From assembly GCA_010093605.1 (NCBI GenBank), contig MU004188.1, forward strand, positions 630,341 to 694,340: a stretch of 64,000 bases of DNA. The letters run 5' to 3'. Both the position numbers and the translations under genes were made by a program. The notes below the pieces were generated by a model. It saw nothing but the letters and a program-made list of their open reading frames with translations. It did not search any database and had not been told where the DNA came from. Numbering within the stretch: position 1 is the stretch's first letter; each line of letters begins with the position of its first letter. This document shows positions 1 through 10,759 of this stretch, one piece after another. The stretch is from Lophium mytilinum. Its lineage: Eukaryota > Ascomycota > Dothideomycetes > Mytilinidiales > Mytilinidiaceae.

Positions 1-1
1 G

Positions 2-1186
2 TATTTTCTCTGCAAGGTCATGGTCGATTTGGTCGAGGAAGGTGACCAGGAGTTCTTGTATAGGAATAGATATGCTATCGGGCATATTCTTTACAAGCAT
101 ATCGAAAAAGCACCATTGGACATCCTCTGGGAGCGCCCATACATCGGTAGCGTCTTCACCACGAAGTATTTTCGCCCCCTTATCAAGCAGCACGAAGAAG
201 CAGTCATCTGGCAGCTAAAAATGTGGAGCGAGGAACTCGACCTCGCTATCATTTCCAAGGTTATCAAGGCAATGCCATTGTTGAGAAGCATCACCCTAGC
301 CGCTGATATATCCGAGAAAGACGAGTCCTGGTGGGCCGGGTTAGGGTACGCGGGAACCGGGTACGGGGGAATGAAAACGCTCAACTCGCCTGGACTAGCA
401 GCAGGAGTGCGGCAGCTCGGGACGCTGCTACTCGCATGTCGAGACGCTGGTACGAAACTCACCTCCATGGACCTGCATTGCTTGAGCTGGCGATTCTTCG
501 AACATCTCCATCAGAATGACGGCCTGCAGTTGTTCCGATCGGCTACATGCTTTCTGACAAGGTTCAGCCTCGATATAGCTACGATCACGATGCAGGATGA
601 AGATGACGCTGACGACGAAGCGGCAGAGTGCCGACTATTTCTCAGAGGAGACGTTCTGGGCCAAATACTCCGCGACATGACCAACCTTCAACATTTACAG
701 CTGTCGGCAGATTCAACGGTGAGATGTCACCGCCACGACAATCTGTGGATAACGCTGGGGAGCACGATTCGCGGGCATGTTTGGCCGCATCTTACATCCC
801 TCACTCTGAAACAAATGGCTACTTCAGAAGAAACTCTTCTGACATTCGTAGGCGACCACATGCCCACACTCAAACAGCTTCACTTAGGCTCGCTCCTGCT
901 TTCGACTGGGAACTGGATATCTGCTTTCGAAAAAATCCGAGAGCTGATTGTGCGGCACGGCCTTGAGTCTCTCGCTATCAGTGGCTGCCACTACGAGCGA
1001 GAACCTCATGGGCACCCTTCGTACATATTCGCGTCAAGGTTTCAAAATACTGCAGAACAGCTTTGCGGTACCGATTGTATCCCGTATGGGTACAACGGGA
1101 CGCTGGAATGCTATCTGATGTATGGTGGCCCATGCCCATACGTTTGGCCATATTTTGCGTTCGCAACCTTTGACGGAGACTTTTAG
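2..1186 (+). CDS. F-box/LRR-like fungal protein, 5' end outside window
   Basis: The frame is open from the left window edge through 1186, so the gene is cut at its 5' end; the first in-window Met is at 20, but residues before it (ending FLCKV) read on without a stop. The C-terminal 388 residues resemble the leucine-rich part of lineage-expanded fungal F-box proteins: spaced hydrophobic segments such as MPLLRSITL, MTNLQHLQLS, WPHLTSLTL and MPTLKQLHLGSLLLS, and an acidic stretch (DEDDADDEAAE) in the middle. An F-box, if present, would lie upstream of the window. No catalytic motif is visible. Inference: substrate-recognition arm of an SCF-type ubiquitin ligase. The family is assigned from pattern only, so function is uncertain; that it is a real coding region is fairly sure from length and composition. 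Confidence 0.6.
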   Translation, partial: YFLCKVMVDLVEEGDQEFLYRNRYAIGHILYKHIEKAPLDILWERPYIGSVFTTKYFRPLIKQHEEAVIWQLKMWSEELDLAIISKVIKAMPLLRSITLAADISEKDESWWAGLGYAGTGYGGMKTLNSPGLAAGVRQLGTLLLACRDAGTKLTSMDLHCLSWRFFEHLHQNDGLQLFRSATCFLTRFSLDIATITMQDEDDADDEAAECRLFLRGDVLGQILRDMTNLQHLQLSADSTVRCHRHDNLWITLGSTIRGHVWPHLTSLTLKQMATSEETLLTFVGDHMPTLKQLHLGSLLLSTGNWISAFEKIRELIVRHGLESLAISGCHYEREPHGHPSYIFASRFQNTAEQLCGTDCIPYGYNGTLECYLMYGGPCPYVWPYFAFATFDGDF

Positions 1187-1510
1187 GCATGGGCAGAGAG
1201 TAATCGGCGGGCTGGCATGGCATCGCGACATGGTAGGTAAACCAAACCGGAGGCCAAAAGGAACTGGGTGGTGGCTCTTCTTACAATCTCAGCCTTACAG
1301 CTATCTGGGGCTTATGTAATCGGCGATAAGACTAGCGCCTTGGCGATATTCCAATATTGTTCGACGCGACGAGCTTCTTCCTCCCTCCCTCGCTGTCACC
1401 GCCACGACAAGTCGTCACCGTCACCGCCGTCTAACCTCACGCCGCCGGAGCCATCCGAAAGCACACGTTTCTAACTGTTTTTCTTAGTCTAGGTGCTCGA
1501 TCCTGCCCCA
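1187..1510. other. Intergenic, upstream of TEX1
   Basis: Between the stop of the F-box/LRR-like gene and the TEX1 start. It holds a pyrimidine-rich leader (about 1375-1490) typical of fungal 5' UTRs. I see no TATA box or further gene. Confidence 0.6.
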
Positions 1511-2607
1511 ATGGCACGCCCAACTCCCGTGTGGTCGCTGTCAAGCGCCACGTTCTCTCCGCATTTCGCGAAGCTCAAGACCACTACCTACAGCGACACG
1601 GCCCGTCCTACAGCCCTGCACCACATCAAAACTCTAAGCTGGAGTGCTACCGGCAAATACATTGCCACTGGTGCCGGAGACCGAACAGTACGAGTCTGGG
1701 ACCCCGAGCATCCCAAGACCCGAGACTCCACCGAGCTGAAAGGTCACCAAGGTGCAGTCGAGTGCGTCTCCTTCAATCCGGCCGTTGAGACGGAACTGGC
1801 AACCTGCAGCACCGACGGAATGGTCCGACTTTGGGACACCAGGAAGCCGACTCTTGTCAGCGAGTTGAAGGTCCGTGGAGACCCGTTCACGCTGGCTTGG
1901 AAGCCGGATGGGGGAGAACTAATCGCTGGCACAAAGGTGCGCCACGGCCGTCTCGCTGACACTCCTGAAGATTCTTTCATTTGGGTATCTGTATCTTGCA
2001 ACATTGGTTGGATGGCATTCTGTGAGACTTTGGCTAACAAGCACCGCAGCAAGATCACCTTACAGTCATATCGCGAAGCTCAACAAGCCCCACACAGCTG
2101 AACCTTAATTCCACTCACAAGCAAGACGTACAATCGAACCAGACCGTCTTTGGCTGGGCTGGGGAACACATCTTCGTCACGACGGGCGATGGCCGCGTCA
2201 AAATCGTACGATATCCTTCATTCCAGTCGTTGCACGACCTGAACGCACATACTTCGTCTTGCTACACGCTGGCCTTGTCGCCAACCGGCAAATATCTCGC
2301 AGTGGGAGGGGGTGATGCCCTGATCTCTCTCTGGGACACCGAGGACTGGATTTGCATGCGAACCTTTGCAGACATGTCCGGACCAGTTCGTAGTGTGGAC
2401 TTCTCGTTCGACGGGAGCTTCGTGGTCGGCGGTTCAGATGAAGGCAATCGGCTTTCCATCGCTCATACCGAGACCGGCGAGTATGTGCACCATATCGATC
2501 TCACGCATGCAGCGCCGTGTGTCCAGTGGCACCCGAACCGCTATGCCTTGGCTTACTCTGCGGATAACCAGGGACTCAAGATCATTGGCGGAATGACGCA
2601 GAACTAA
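1511..2607 (+). CDS. TEX1: THO complex subunit Tex1/THOC3, WD40 protein
   Basis: WD40 beta-propeller subunit of the THO/TREX complex, which couples transcription with mRNP assembly and nuclear export. Exons are 1511-1936 and 2050-2607, with a 113 bp intron (donor gtgcgc, acceptor ccgcag); the junction is phase 0 and restores GTKQDHLTVI, giving 327 aa, near the size of metazoan THOC3. The start is the ATG at 1511; the frame is open further upstream only from a GTG. WD repeats are visible: IKTLSWSATGKYIATGAGDRTVRVWD, then VECVSFNPAVETELATCSTDGMVRLWD, TLALSPTGKYLAVGGGDALISLWD and VRSVDFSFDGSFVVGG. The C-terminal CVQWHPNRYALAYSADN motif is typical of THOC3. The last segment lacks the usual WD, as in the family. 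Orthology is firm; the intron is inferred from frame closure. Confidence 0.9.
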
Positions 2608-2741
2608 TCGGCGAGCTAAATTCTGGGAGGAGTCTGGGTTGTTCTGGCATCTGGTCATGGTGTTCGGGGGTGATTCACAGAAGGATTCATGGTTTATGTA
2701 CAATGATATACCTTCATTCACAATTTCTCTTGATGATGTGA

Positions 2742-3345
2742 TGTGTAAAGGGACAGTTTGACACCGTTTGAGGTGGCCCGCAAAGCATTTCGATTTGTTG
2801 AAACTTTCCTTTTCCAAACTCTTTTGATGTATTAGAGGACCCTAGGCGGTGCTAGACTAGTGTGCGCAAACGCTCGAACTTCCTGAATCCACTGTGTAAA
2901 GGGACAGTCTGACACCGTTTGAGGTGGCCCGCAAGGCTTTTGATCTTGCTAAAACTGTCCTTTTCCAACCTCCTACAACGTATTACAGGACCCCAGGCGG
3001 TGCTAGACTAGTGTACGCACACGCTCGGACTTTCTATTGAACACACTGTCGTAAGTGTGTAAAAGGACAGTCTGACACTGTTTGAGGTGGCCCGCAAGGA
3101 TGATAGCCTTCTTGAAACTGACCTTTTCCGATCTCTTATGATGCATTACAGGACCCCAGGCGGTGCCAGACTAGTGTACGCACATACTCGATCTTTCTAA
3201 ACACACTGTGTATGTGGATAGTCTGACGCTGTTTGGGGCGGCCCGCAATGCTTTTAAATTTGTTGAAACTGCTCTTTTCCGACCTCTCATGTTGTATTAC
3301 AGAACCCCAGGCGGTGCTGGACTAGTGTACGAAAGACCTAGGGGC
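2742..3345. repeat. Tandem array A: four diverged ~151-163 bp units
   Basis: Four head-to-tail units begin at about 2742, 2893, 3056 and 3207 (spacings 151, 163, 151). Each opens with tgtgtaaagggacagtctg or a variant, followed by gtttgaggtggcccgcaa, a central cttttccaacct block, a ttacaggaccccaggcggtg block and ctagactagtgtacgc. The third spacing is longer because about 12 bp are inserted before unit 3. Copies differ by scattered substitutions, so the array is old. No convincing frame runs through it. It lies directly downstream of TEX1. A diverged relative is at 18.75-18.90 kb. Confidence 0.85.
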
Positions 3346-3390
3346 ATGTGTTGCTTAAGCAACTCTTATCACTCGAAGCTTCCTATGAGT

Positions 3391-3835
3391 TGTATAGTAT
3401 TGGGCCATAAGTTTGGGCACCCGGATACCACTGCTTGAGTGCCGCTTTTGCAACCTAGACGCCACTGTCAGGGGGCGCCCCGTTGCGAGGACACCTCTTG
3501 GTCAAGAGGAGGCCTGAATCACACAGTCCAAAGCTTGACATGACGCCTATGTCGTGGTCTCTCCACGGGGGCACTCCTGGCAGTAGCAAACAAGTGCCTA
3601 AATTCATGGCTAATAGATGTAATACAATACTAGGCCATATTTTAGGCACGCAGATATCACTGCTTGAGTGCCGCTTTTGCAACCTAGACGTCACTGTCGG
3701 GGGCGGCCCCGTTGCGAGGACACCTCTTGGTCAAGAGGAAGCTTAGATCACGCTGTCCAAACCTTGACATAACGCCTACGTCGTAGTCTCCCCACGGGGA
3801 CACACCTGGCAGTGGCAACCGAGTGTGCACAGAGT
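3391..3835. repeat. Tandem array B: two ~230 bp units
   Basis: Two direct copies with period about 230 bp. The anchor ctgcttgagtgccgcttttg occurs at 3431 and 3660, and the flanking blocks gttgcgaggacacctcttgg, cttgaca(t)aacgcctac/atgtcg and ccacggggncac are shared. The sequence is unlike array A, which it immediately follows. A short inverted segment (cctcttggtcaagagg) recurs in both copies. Open frames here (for example 3455-3694 on the minus strand) are repeat-derived and are not annotated as genes. Confidence 0.85.
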
Positions 3836-3974
3836 TCTAGCTTGTCACTGTATTCTGATCGACATCGTAGGCCAAATGCGCCGGGCCAAGGGATATATAA
3901 ACGCCCTTAAGACATCCAACTCAGAAGTGAAGATCATGTAGCCAACCCTGTAGTAATCAATCCAACCGCCCATC

Positions 3975-4928
3975 TCAGCACATTCCATAAAACGCCTCGT
4001 ACACCAAATCCCACTTGCCACAGCCAAGAGCACCAGATAGCCAATCTTCTAGTTCATTATAGACGAGCCCATCTTCGAAAGTGCGGTATATGCTGGCTCT
4101 AGTATCGGACTCTACTCGCTGCACGACAGCTAAGCGCCTTTGGAGGGCTCTGCAAAGACACCAACGTCAGTGGATTCGAACAACATGACTGAGGGGTCCT
4201 TGGGCATTTGCTTACTTGTCCGCACGATCAGCGCACTTCAGAGTCTCATAGACGAAAGCCGGACCCTGCCACAAGACCTCTTCGCCAAACGCGACCTCAA
4301 CCTGGCGGCGGAAGTCTGCGTCCTCAGCACGATGTTCATTGTCGACAACCCCTTTACTCTGCTCACAGGCCTCGTCGTGGCAGAAATACAGCGCCAGCCA
4401 GAGCGAGACGAGGGACGTTATCGACATCTTGTGCAGAAGCTCGACCTTGGTGCTGTACGAAGCTGTGGTAGAGTCAGCGACTCGACCCCGTCGACTCATC
4501 TATGGTCATAGTGAGACGTTGCGCTTACGTTCGTCAGAAATCTGGTATAGCAGCTTCAATCCCTCTTCGAACCTCGCCACGGCTAGCTGCGGCTGGGCCT
4601 TGCAGCTGTTCGTGACGATGTAGGACACGCCGTTCTTGATCCAGGTCATCGTGGCGAAGCGGCGGATCGCGTTGTGCATGGCTGGGTAGGTCGGCGCGGC
4701 CAGGCGGATCCCCATGCGCTCGAGGGTTTCTTGAGGGTAGCGCGCCATGATGTTTTTCACGGTGGAGGCCTCATAGCTGGTTGTGATGTTGCGGAAGCGT
4801 CGACATGTCCGACGGAAGGATATCCAGGATTTCGTAGAGGCTAGGCCCAGTTGAGTGCTGATTTCGAGGACGACTTCCGGAGGGGCTTTGTCGAAAGGGT
4901 TGCGCTTGGATGCTTGGATGTCCGACAT
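3975..4928 (-). CDS. F-box-like fungal protein, three exons
   Basis: Model complement(4529-4928, 4216-4462, 3975-4149), 273 aa. Both introns are 66 bp: intron 1 runs gtaagc to ccacag with ctgac just before the acceptor, and intron 2 runs gtaagc to ttgcag; phases close and the frame ends at TGA 3975. The N-terminus (FDKAPPEVVLEISTQLGLAS, then FRRTCRRFRNITT) matches the pattern of a degenerate F-box: proline after a short leader, leucine-rich core, cysteine-arginine near its end. The rest is mainly helical with no named domain. The likely role is substrate adaptor of an SCF ligase, as for many expanded fungal F-box genes. Exon joins are inferred from splice signals and protein continuity, not from transcripts. 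It points toward the repeat arrays. Confidence 0.7.
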
Positions 4929-7243
4929 GTTTGGATGGGGGGTGTGTTGTATCGATACAGCTGCCAGGGCTCGGAGTGGGCCGAGGCGTTTAGGGAGGTA
5001 GGGAAAGTGTATTGAAGAAGAAGGAAATCTGAAGTATGCAATTTGTATAATGGTTGATTCAATTAGATTTGAGGATGGGAAGGTAGGCTCCAGAGCGCGG
5101 CTTCCTCATTAGGTTGGAAAGGTATCGCTATTCAGACTTGGGAATATATATGATGGTTTGTTCGTTACCAGAACGATGAGAAGGCCTTCAAAGACTGAGA
5201 AGTGATGAGGGGTTGGATGGGATTTCAAGAGGTCCCAACGTCACGATATATGGATTTTGAAGGTGCAGGTCACGCAGTACTCAACATGTCCCGATGAGTA
5301 CTGTGTTGTCCGCCAGTACTCGCTAAGGCTCACCGGGGCATTCATGTACCCTTCTTCATGCACCGAAGACAGCCGGCGCCCAGGACCGCTTGCAGGGACG
5401 ATGTGATCATGAGGCTGTGGAGATGCCAGCGTTGCTCTGAGCTGTGCAGAGGTATCGGTATGATAGGGTGTCGTCGAGGAGAATTGAATGATGGAAGATG
5501 GATGACGTGTGAAAGTTGAAAGGTGAAGGTATCGGTCTAGATTTCGCAATCGACGCGAAACTTGCGCGACAGTCCTGACAGCACAGTCATTCGGAGGCTT
5601 GGGCATTCCCTATTCTGATTCAACGAACAAAGAGTACCTCAATGGTCTGGCAATGTACTATTCCCCTGCTTTCTGTAGTATCTCGGTATTATCACTTTGA
5701 AAACGACCGTAAGCTTTGCAGATCTAGGCCACGGCACACTGCTTCTCAACAAATACACCTTCGAGAATCCATAGGCTCGAATCATACCTGTCCTGGAGCT
5801 AAGATCAACGAACGGTGTCGATGATGCTGGAGGTTTGAAAGAGAGGGTACCATGCTGAGTATAGCATGCGTGGGACCGAGAGAGTCTGAACTGCTGCTCC
5901 AAATGAGAGGGATAGTCCTGGGTGTCCATGTTCTAGCCTTCTAATAGTATGAAATACACAAAGGCAACCCGAAGCTTGCTCTGGCGCACCAAAGGCGCTT
6001 TGTGTGTGGACTACATGCCCTTCGTTGGGTATTTCGTACATCACAGCTCCCCCAAGTTCTCAGCACGGGAACGAATCACCGATCACTTAGAAGCTAGAGA
6101 ACTCGGCTGAGTCAGAAGAATCGAGGCGCGGGCGGAAAGATAATCAGCAAACACTGTGACACCAAACTCGGTGAAAAAGGGTGAATGAACGCCCGGGACA
6201 GCTAATCGGGCTCCCGCACCTTTGCGGATGCCGTCGATCGACGCCAGGATCGCCACCTGCCAAATCCCACTGGGCCACCCGTCACACCGTCGTACAAACC
6301 TTGTCGCCACGTTGACACCAACATCGTAACCTTATCCGAACTATGTAGCTATCTTCATTGCCTAGATCATACAGCACCTTCACGCATCCTGTGGTGAGCG
6401 TGCAGGTGGCTGGAAGGGTATATAACGGTACTAGAAGCTGATGAGGAGATTCTATTGGCCAGAATAGCCTTTGCAGGGTTACAAAGCCTTTTGTTACGCA
6501 ACACTTACGAGATACGCTAACCTCGGACTGCGCGAAGGTGGTGTAATAGATTTCCACGTGGATGACTTAGCCTACTGCACCAAGGGCCAAGGGGCCGGGT
6601 CTATCTTGCAACGTCAAAGTCCGAATTCTCGGGTGCCAGTGCTACATACCCGTTTCACCATCAATCCAAATACACGCCTTGTGAAAAGGTCAAGGTTTAC
6701 CGTAAGCGCTATCTCGACGCGGTTCCGAGATTCTGCACATCTTCAAGACACTCGGAACTGTGGCGTTACAGCACTCAGTACAAAGGGTAAAGCTTCCCAG
6801 GCTATTGCACCGAGATAGGCTATCCCCGAGACCTTGCAGCTTCAAAGCTATGGCCAACTCGTCAAAGCCAATAGCTGCACGTCGTCTCTTCTTCTTACCC
6901 CTTGTACCTCGCAATGATACGTCCGTTGTATGGTCATTGCTACTAGCCTTAATAGATTAAGAGTCAACTCACAAGGCGGAAGCCTCCGGCTACTGCTTTT
7001 TATCAAGCGTTCCCACTCAGGTAAGCAGTTGTCGTCATAGATTCTTTGTTTTAGCGCGACGCAGATCGATCCCAATTAGGCCCGACTCGGTCTTTGGCGA
7101 GATATCCGGACGATATGTACGAGCCGTGACCGACCTTTACGCCTTGTTACACGCCCTTTGAAAAGATATATAGTTGCCGTTTACGGCCCCTTGCTGTCGT
7201 CATCTTTTTGTAGTCCAATTCACTCTTCTTATCTACCTTCATC
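4929..7243. other. Gene-poor intergenic stretch
   Basis: About 2.3 kb with no frame that I can support as a gene. The longest frames (5241-5606 minus, 6471-6818 plus) have low-complexity or unpatterned translations and no splice-supported extension. The left end should hold the promoter of the F-box-like gene, and the right end that of the MFS gene. I saw no repeat blocks here. Confidence 0.5.
7167..7172 (+). promoter_or_regulatory. TATA box of the MFS transporter gene
   Basis: The hexamer tatata (in gatatatag) lies about 72 bp upstream of the ATG at 7244, a normal place for a fungal core promoter; the leader after it is pyrimidine-rich (cttcttatctaccttcatc). Confidence 0.5.
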
Positions 7244-9098
7244 ATGGGCGTGAGCGATCTCATTCGAGATTCCGCCTTTGGCCATCTCGTTCGCCTATCT
7301 ACTGGCAACAAATACTTCACATATGCTGAAGAACGAGACCCCAACCTGTGGAAGAAATACGTTAACGAAGTCAAGTCGGGGAACTTTGCTCATCACGGTC
7401 ATGCTGGAGACGTATCTGACGATGAAGACCGACCATCTAGGCACCTTGGAGGTGTGAGGACACGTGAGGCTCGACACTCGTCTGAGGATTCAGCGAAATC
7501 CCTATCAGATTCAGAGAAGTCCGAAGAACCAAATGAGGGTACCCACAACATTGCCAGCGGAGTCAGGCTTGATCCAGAGAAAGGGAGGGATATCCATCTC
7601 ATAGATTGGTATGGGCCGGATGATCCAGAGGTTGGTTTTGTCCCATGGTGTGTAATGTTCAGGAACTAATGCGAGCCCAGAACCCGCGCAATTGGTCCCA
7701 TGCGAAGAAATACTTCGTCACCTTTGAGATCTGCTTTCTGACTTTCAGTGTTTACATCGGATCGTCTATCTATACTGCTGGCGTAATGGGTGTCGTGGAA
7801 GAGTTTGGCGTCAGCCAGGTCGCCGCAACTCTTGGTTTGACATTGTTCGTCGCCGGTTACGGATTGGGGCCAGTAAGTAATCTTCCTTATCAGAAGGTTT
7901 CGTCGCTCATAATCATCAGTTAGTATGGGCACCTATGTCTGAGATTCCCGTTATCGGTCGAAATCCGGTATACGTTGGAACTCTCGTAATATTCGTACTA
8001 TTCCAGATTCCTACCGCGTTAGCCTCAAACTTTGGCATGCTCCTCGCCTTCCGCTTCCTCACTGGCCTATTCGGATCACCCGTTCTAGCTACCGGAGGCG
8101 CTAGTATCGGAGACATGTATCGGCCGCAAAAGCAAGCCTACGGTTTAGGTCTTTGGGGAATCTCTGCCGTGTGTGGTCCCGTTCTTGGACCGCTCGTCGG
8201 AGGATTCGCTGTCGAAGCTGAAGGCTGGAGATGGTCCATCTGGGAATTGATGTGGCTCTCCGGATTCTGCCTTGTCTTCGTCTTCTTCTTCCTCCCCGAA
8301 ACCAGCTCCGCCAACATCCTCTACCGCCGCACTCGCCGCCTCCGCAAGCTCACCAACGACGCCAAACTCAAATGCGAGCCCGAGATCATGGGCGAGCAGA
8401 TGACGGGCAAAGACATCGTATGGATGGTGCTCGTCCGCCCCATCAGCCTCAACTTCACCGAACCCATGGTCTTCCTCCTAAACCTCTACATCGCATTAAT
8501 CTACGGCCTCCTCTACATCTGGTTCGAATCCTTCCCCATCGTCTTCGTCGGCATCTACCACTTCACGCTCGGCGAGCTCGGCCTCGCTTTCCTCGGCATC
8601 CTCATCGGCGCCATCTGCGTCATCCCCCCCTTCTTCTGCTGGCTCTACTTCCACCAAGAAAAACAGTTCAACGAGCGCGGCGAGATCCAGCCGGAAAAGC
8701 GCCTCCCACCCGCAATGGTCGGCGGCTTCCTCGTCCCCATCTGTCTGTTCTGGTTCGGGTGGTCCGCGCGTCCTGATATCCACTGGATCATGCCCATCAT
8801 CGGCTCTAGCTTCTTCTCCGTTGCCGCCTTCCTCCTCTTCAACTCGGTCCTCGGGTACCTCTCTGACGCGTACCCGGACTACGTCGCCAGCGTGTTCGCG
8901 GGCAACGACTTCATGCGGAGTAGTTTCGGCGCGGGGTTTCCGCTGTTTGCGGCGGCCATGTATAACAGGCTGGGCGTGGATTGGGCGAGCTCGTTGCTGG
9001 CATTTTTGGGGATCGCGTTTATTCCGATTCCGTTTGTGTTGTATGTTTATGGGGAGAGGTTGCGGCATAGGAGCAAGCATGCGCGGAAGGACTTTTAG
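7244..9098 (+). CDS. MFS multidrug transporter, DHA1 family (Flr1/Caf5-like)
   Basis: Proton-driven plasma-membrane exporter of the drug:H+ antiporter-1 family. Exons are 7244-7630, 7681-7872 and 7920-9098 (introns 50 and 47 bp), giving 585 aa. The joins restore GPDDPENPRNWS, the typical junction before the first membrane helix, and GYGLGPLVWAPMSEIPVIGR, both hallmarks of this family. A long acidic, serine-rich cytoplasmic N-terminus (about residues 45-125) precedes twelve predicted hydrophobic segments. The motif LAFRFLTGLFGSPVLATGG in helix 4 and the GVSAVCGPVLGP-like motif C in helix 5 mark DHA1 drug exporters. The family includes yeast Flr1 and fission-yeast Caf5, which export fluconazole, benomyl and caffeine; the real substrate cannot be read from sequence. 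The first donor (gttggt) is weak, so exon 1 splicing is the least certain part. Confidence 0.88.
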
Positions 9099-9810
9099 TT
9101 TGGGGGCTTGGGGGAGTTTCGGACTCTGGTGCTTTGGACGGTGGGATTGGGAAACTCTTTGATGGTACGGGAATGTTAATGGATGGAAGACCGTAACGGT
9201 TCAGCGCTTATCATGCTTAGTTTTCTTCATTAGACTTTGTAGACTTATTTGTACGATATCAATGGCGCGTATCTTTGAATACTTGGTTATAATGGGCCTA
9301 GTAAGAGCGCAGTGCTCATCTATGGAAAGAAATCATCATATGTGTTGGAGGTTCCTCTCGCTATAGTTTAGCCGCGCTGTGAAAATGTTCGCAGGATTTT
9401 ACGACTGTAGTGAAATCGAATTTTGATGTCACAATCAGCCGACAAGACGACGATGAACGTTGTACTTACGAACCGTTACGTACACCTTGCAAATGATGCG
9501 TAACGATTGATTGCCTCCGATATCTAGAGCTTCGAAGTCACGTCGTTCTCTGTACTTGTGTAGTGGTATCAGAACTTCGCATCCACGTATTTAGGTCGAG
9601 TATCACCGGGTCACACAGATGCAGAGAGAGTTATTTAGGTAAGCAAGTGATGATATTGCTACCTATGCAGGTCCACTGAGTGGACTCCCGAGAAATCTGA
9701 AAGGCCCAACACCTTTCGCCAAGATGTGTCCCATTCCAAGATCATCTCCGCCAGAAATATGAGCAATCGGAACCTTTGAGCACCGTAAGAGCCGTGAGAA
9801 GGCAGATTAA
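9099..9810. other. Intergenic, convergent 3' ends
   Basis: About 0.7 kb between the MFS stop and the stop of the small secreted protein gene; both genes end here. AT-richer than the coding flanks. No gene, repeat or RNA pattern was recognised. Confidence 0.6.
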
Positions 9811-10195
9811 CTAAAGGCAGGCCTTGTATCCGCAGTCCTGGCACTACAAAAACACTCCTGATTAGTATCTTGCACGTCATCGTACTGTAGAAACAAGGGC
9901 AACTCACCATCTTGCCACCCCAGTAGCAGGTGAGGTAGGCGCAGTCCGCGGTGTGCTGCTTGTTGTTCGGGTCCGTCTTTCGACTAGTTAGTTATCTGCT
10001 GGAAGAAGGCAGACGGGGACGACGTACAGCGCAGCAGTCGATGTAGGTATTGAAGCAGTCTCCGCAGCTCTGAGTGCTCTGAATAGACGGATCGGCAAGA
10101 CCCTTGAAGGCGTCCGGGGCCTCAGCTTCAGTGGGTGCGGCTGAGGTCAGGGCGATGAGACCGCCAAACACAGCGAGGATGGAGTTGAGCTTCAT
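9811..10195 (-). CDS. Small secreted cysteine-rich protein
   Basis: Model complement(10028-10195, 9908-9976, 9811-9843), 89 aa, introns of 51 and 64 bp. The N-terminus MKLNSILAVFGGLIALTSAA is a clear signal peptide, probably cleaved after SAA or SAAP. The mature part is about 70 residues with nine cysteines in the arrangement CxxC-x7-CC, then DCAYLTC, MCQDCGYKAC. Splicing is what brings the last five cysteines into frame, which supports the model. No known domain is recognised. Size, secretion signal and cysteine density fit apoplastic effector or antimicrobial-type proteins of fungi; that role is inference. The odd cysteine count suggests one free thiol or a dimer. A TATA box and a long CA/pyrimidine-rich leader precede the start. 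Confidence 0.78.
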
Positions 10196-10340
10196 GATGA
10201 AGGATGGGGTTCGGACTGAGAAGTTGGAGTTGGTGGAAGAGTGTGGGTGAGGGTGTCGTTGTTGGTGGTGTGTTGTGGTGTTGTTGTTGTGGTAGGAAGA
10301 TGGTGGAGGAGAGAAGGTGGAAGGAGAGGTAGACGGGCTC

Positions 10341-10347
10341 TTATATA
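10341..10347 (-). promoter_or_regulatory. TATA box of the small secreted protein gene
   Basis: On the minus strand this reads tatataa, about 146 bp upstream of the ATG at 10195. The 100 bp that follow are rich in C, A and T with repeated caacaac and caccac runs, a common structure of strongly expressed fungal leaders. Confidence 0.6.
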
Positions 10348-10759
10348 GAGCAGCTTGCAGGCCCCAGGCCGCCGCCCCTCCTTACGTTCACCGCTGCTCC
10401 CGAGTGAGTGAGAGCGCCGCCCCTCTTACACACCGCTTTTGCTTGAGTGACTTCTCGGTCAGGTGCGGACGGAGTTGTGCCAGCACGGCGCCGACAGAGG
10501 ACGTCAGCCCGGCTTGATCGGCATAGACATTCACTATCTGCAGAACGATTGCGAGCTTAGGCCATTCGGCATTCTCATTCACCATTCAGGGCTTATATCG
10601 AAGATTCGCCCCTGTGCATAGATAGAATGAAGACTGGACCTCATGGCCAGGCTATTATGATGTCTAGTTGATTTCTCGTGATAGAAAGAAAGGTAGGAGA
10701 GACTAAGGGGTGGAGGAAGCCTGAGGAGGGAGTGGAAAAGGGGGAGGTACTATTTGCAC
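10348..10759. other. Intergenic
   Basis: Between the promoter of the secreted protein and the stop of the Nit2-type gene. Contains gagtgagagcgccgcccctc-like and gccgcccctcctta-like GC-rich boxes (10370-10425) that may be upstream activating sites. No gene seen. Confidence 0.5.

Noticed and set aside
8496-9080. Long minus-strand frame opposite the MFS gene
   Set aside because: It mirrors the high-GC third-position codons of the transporter and has no family pattern.
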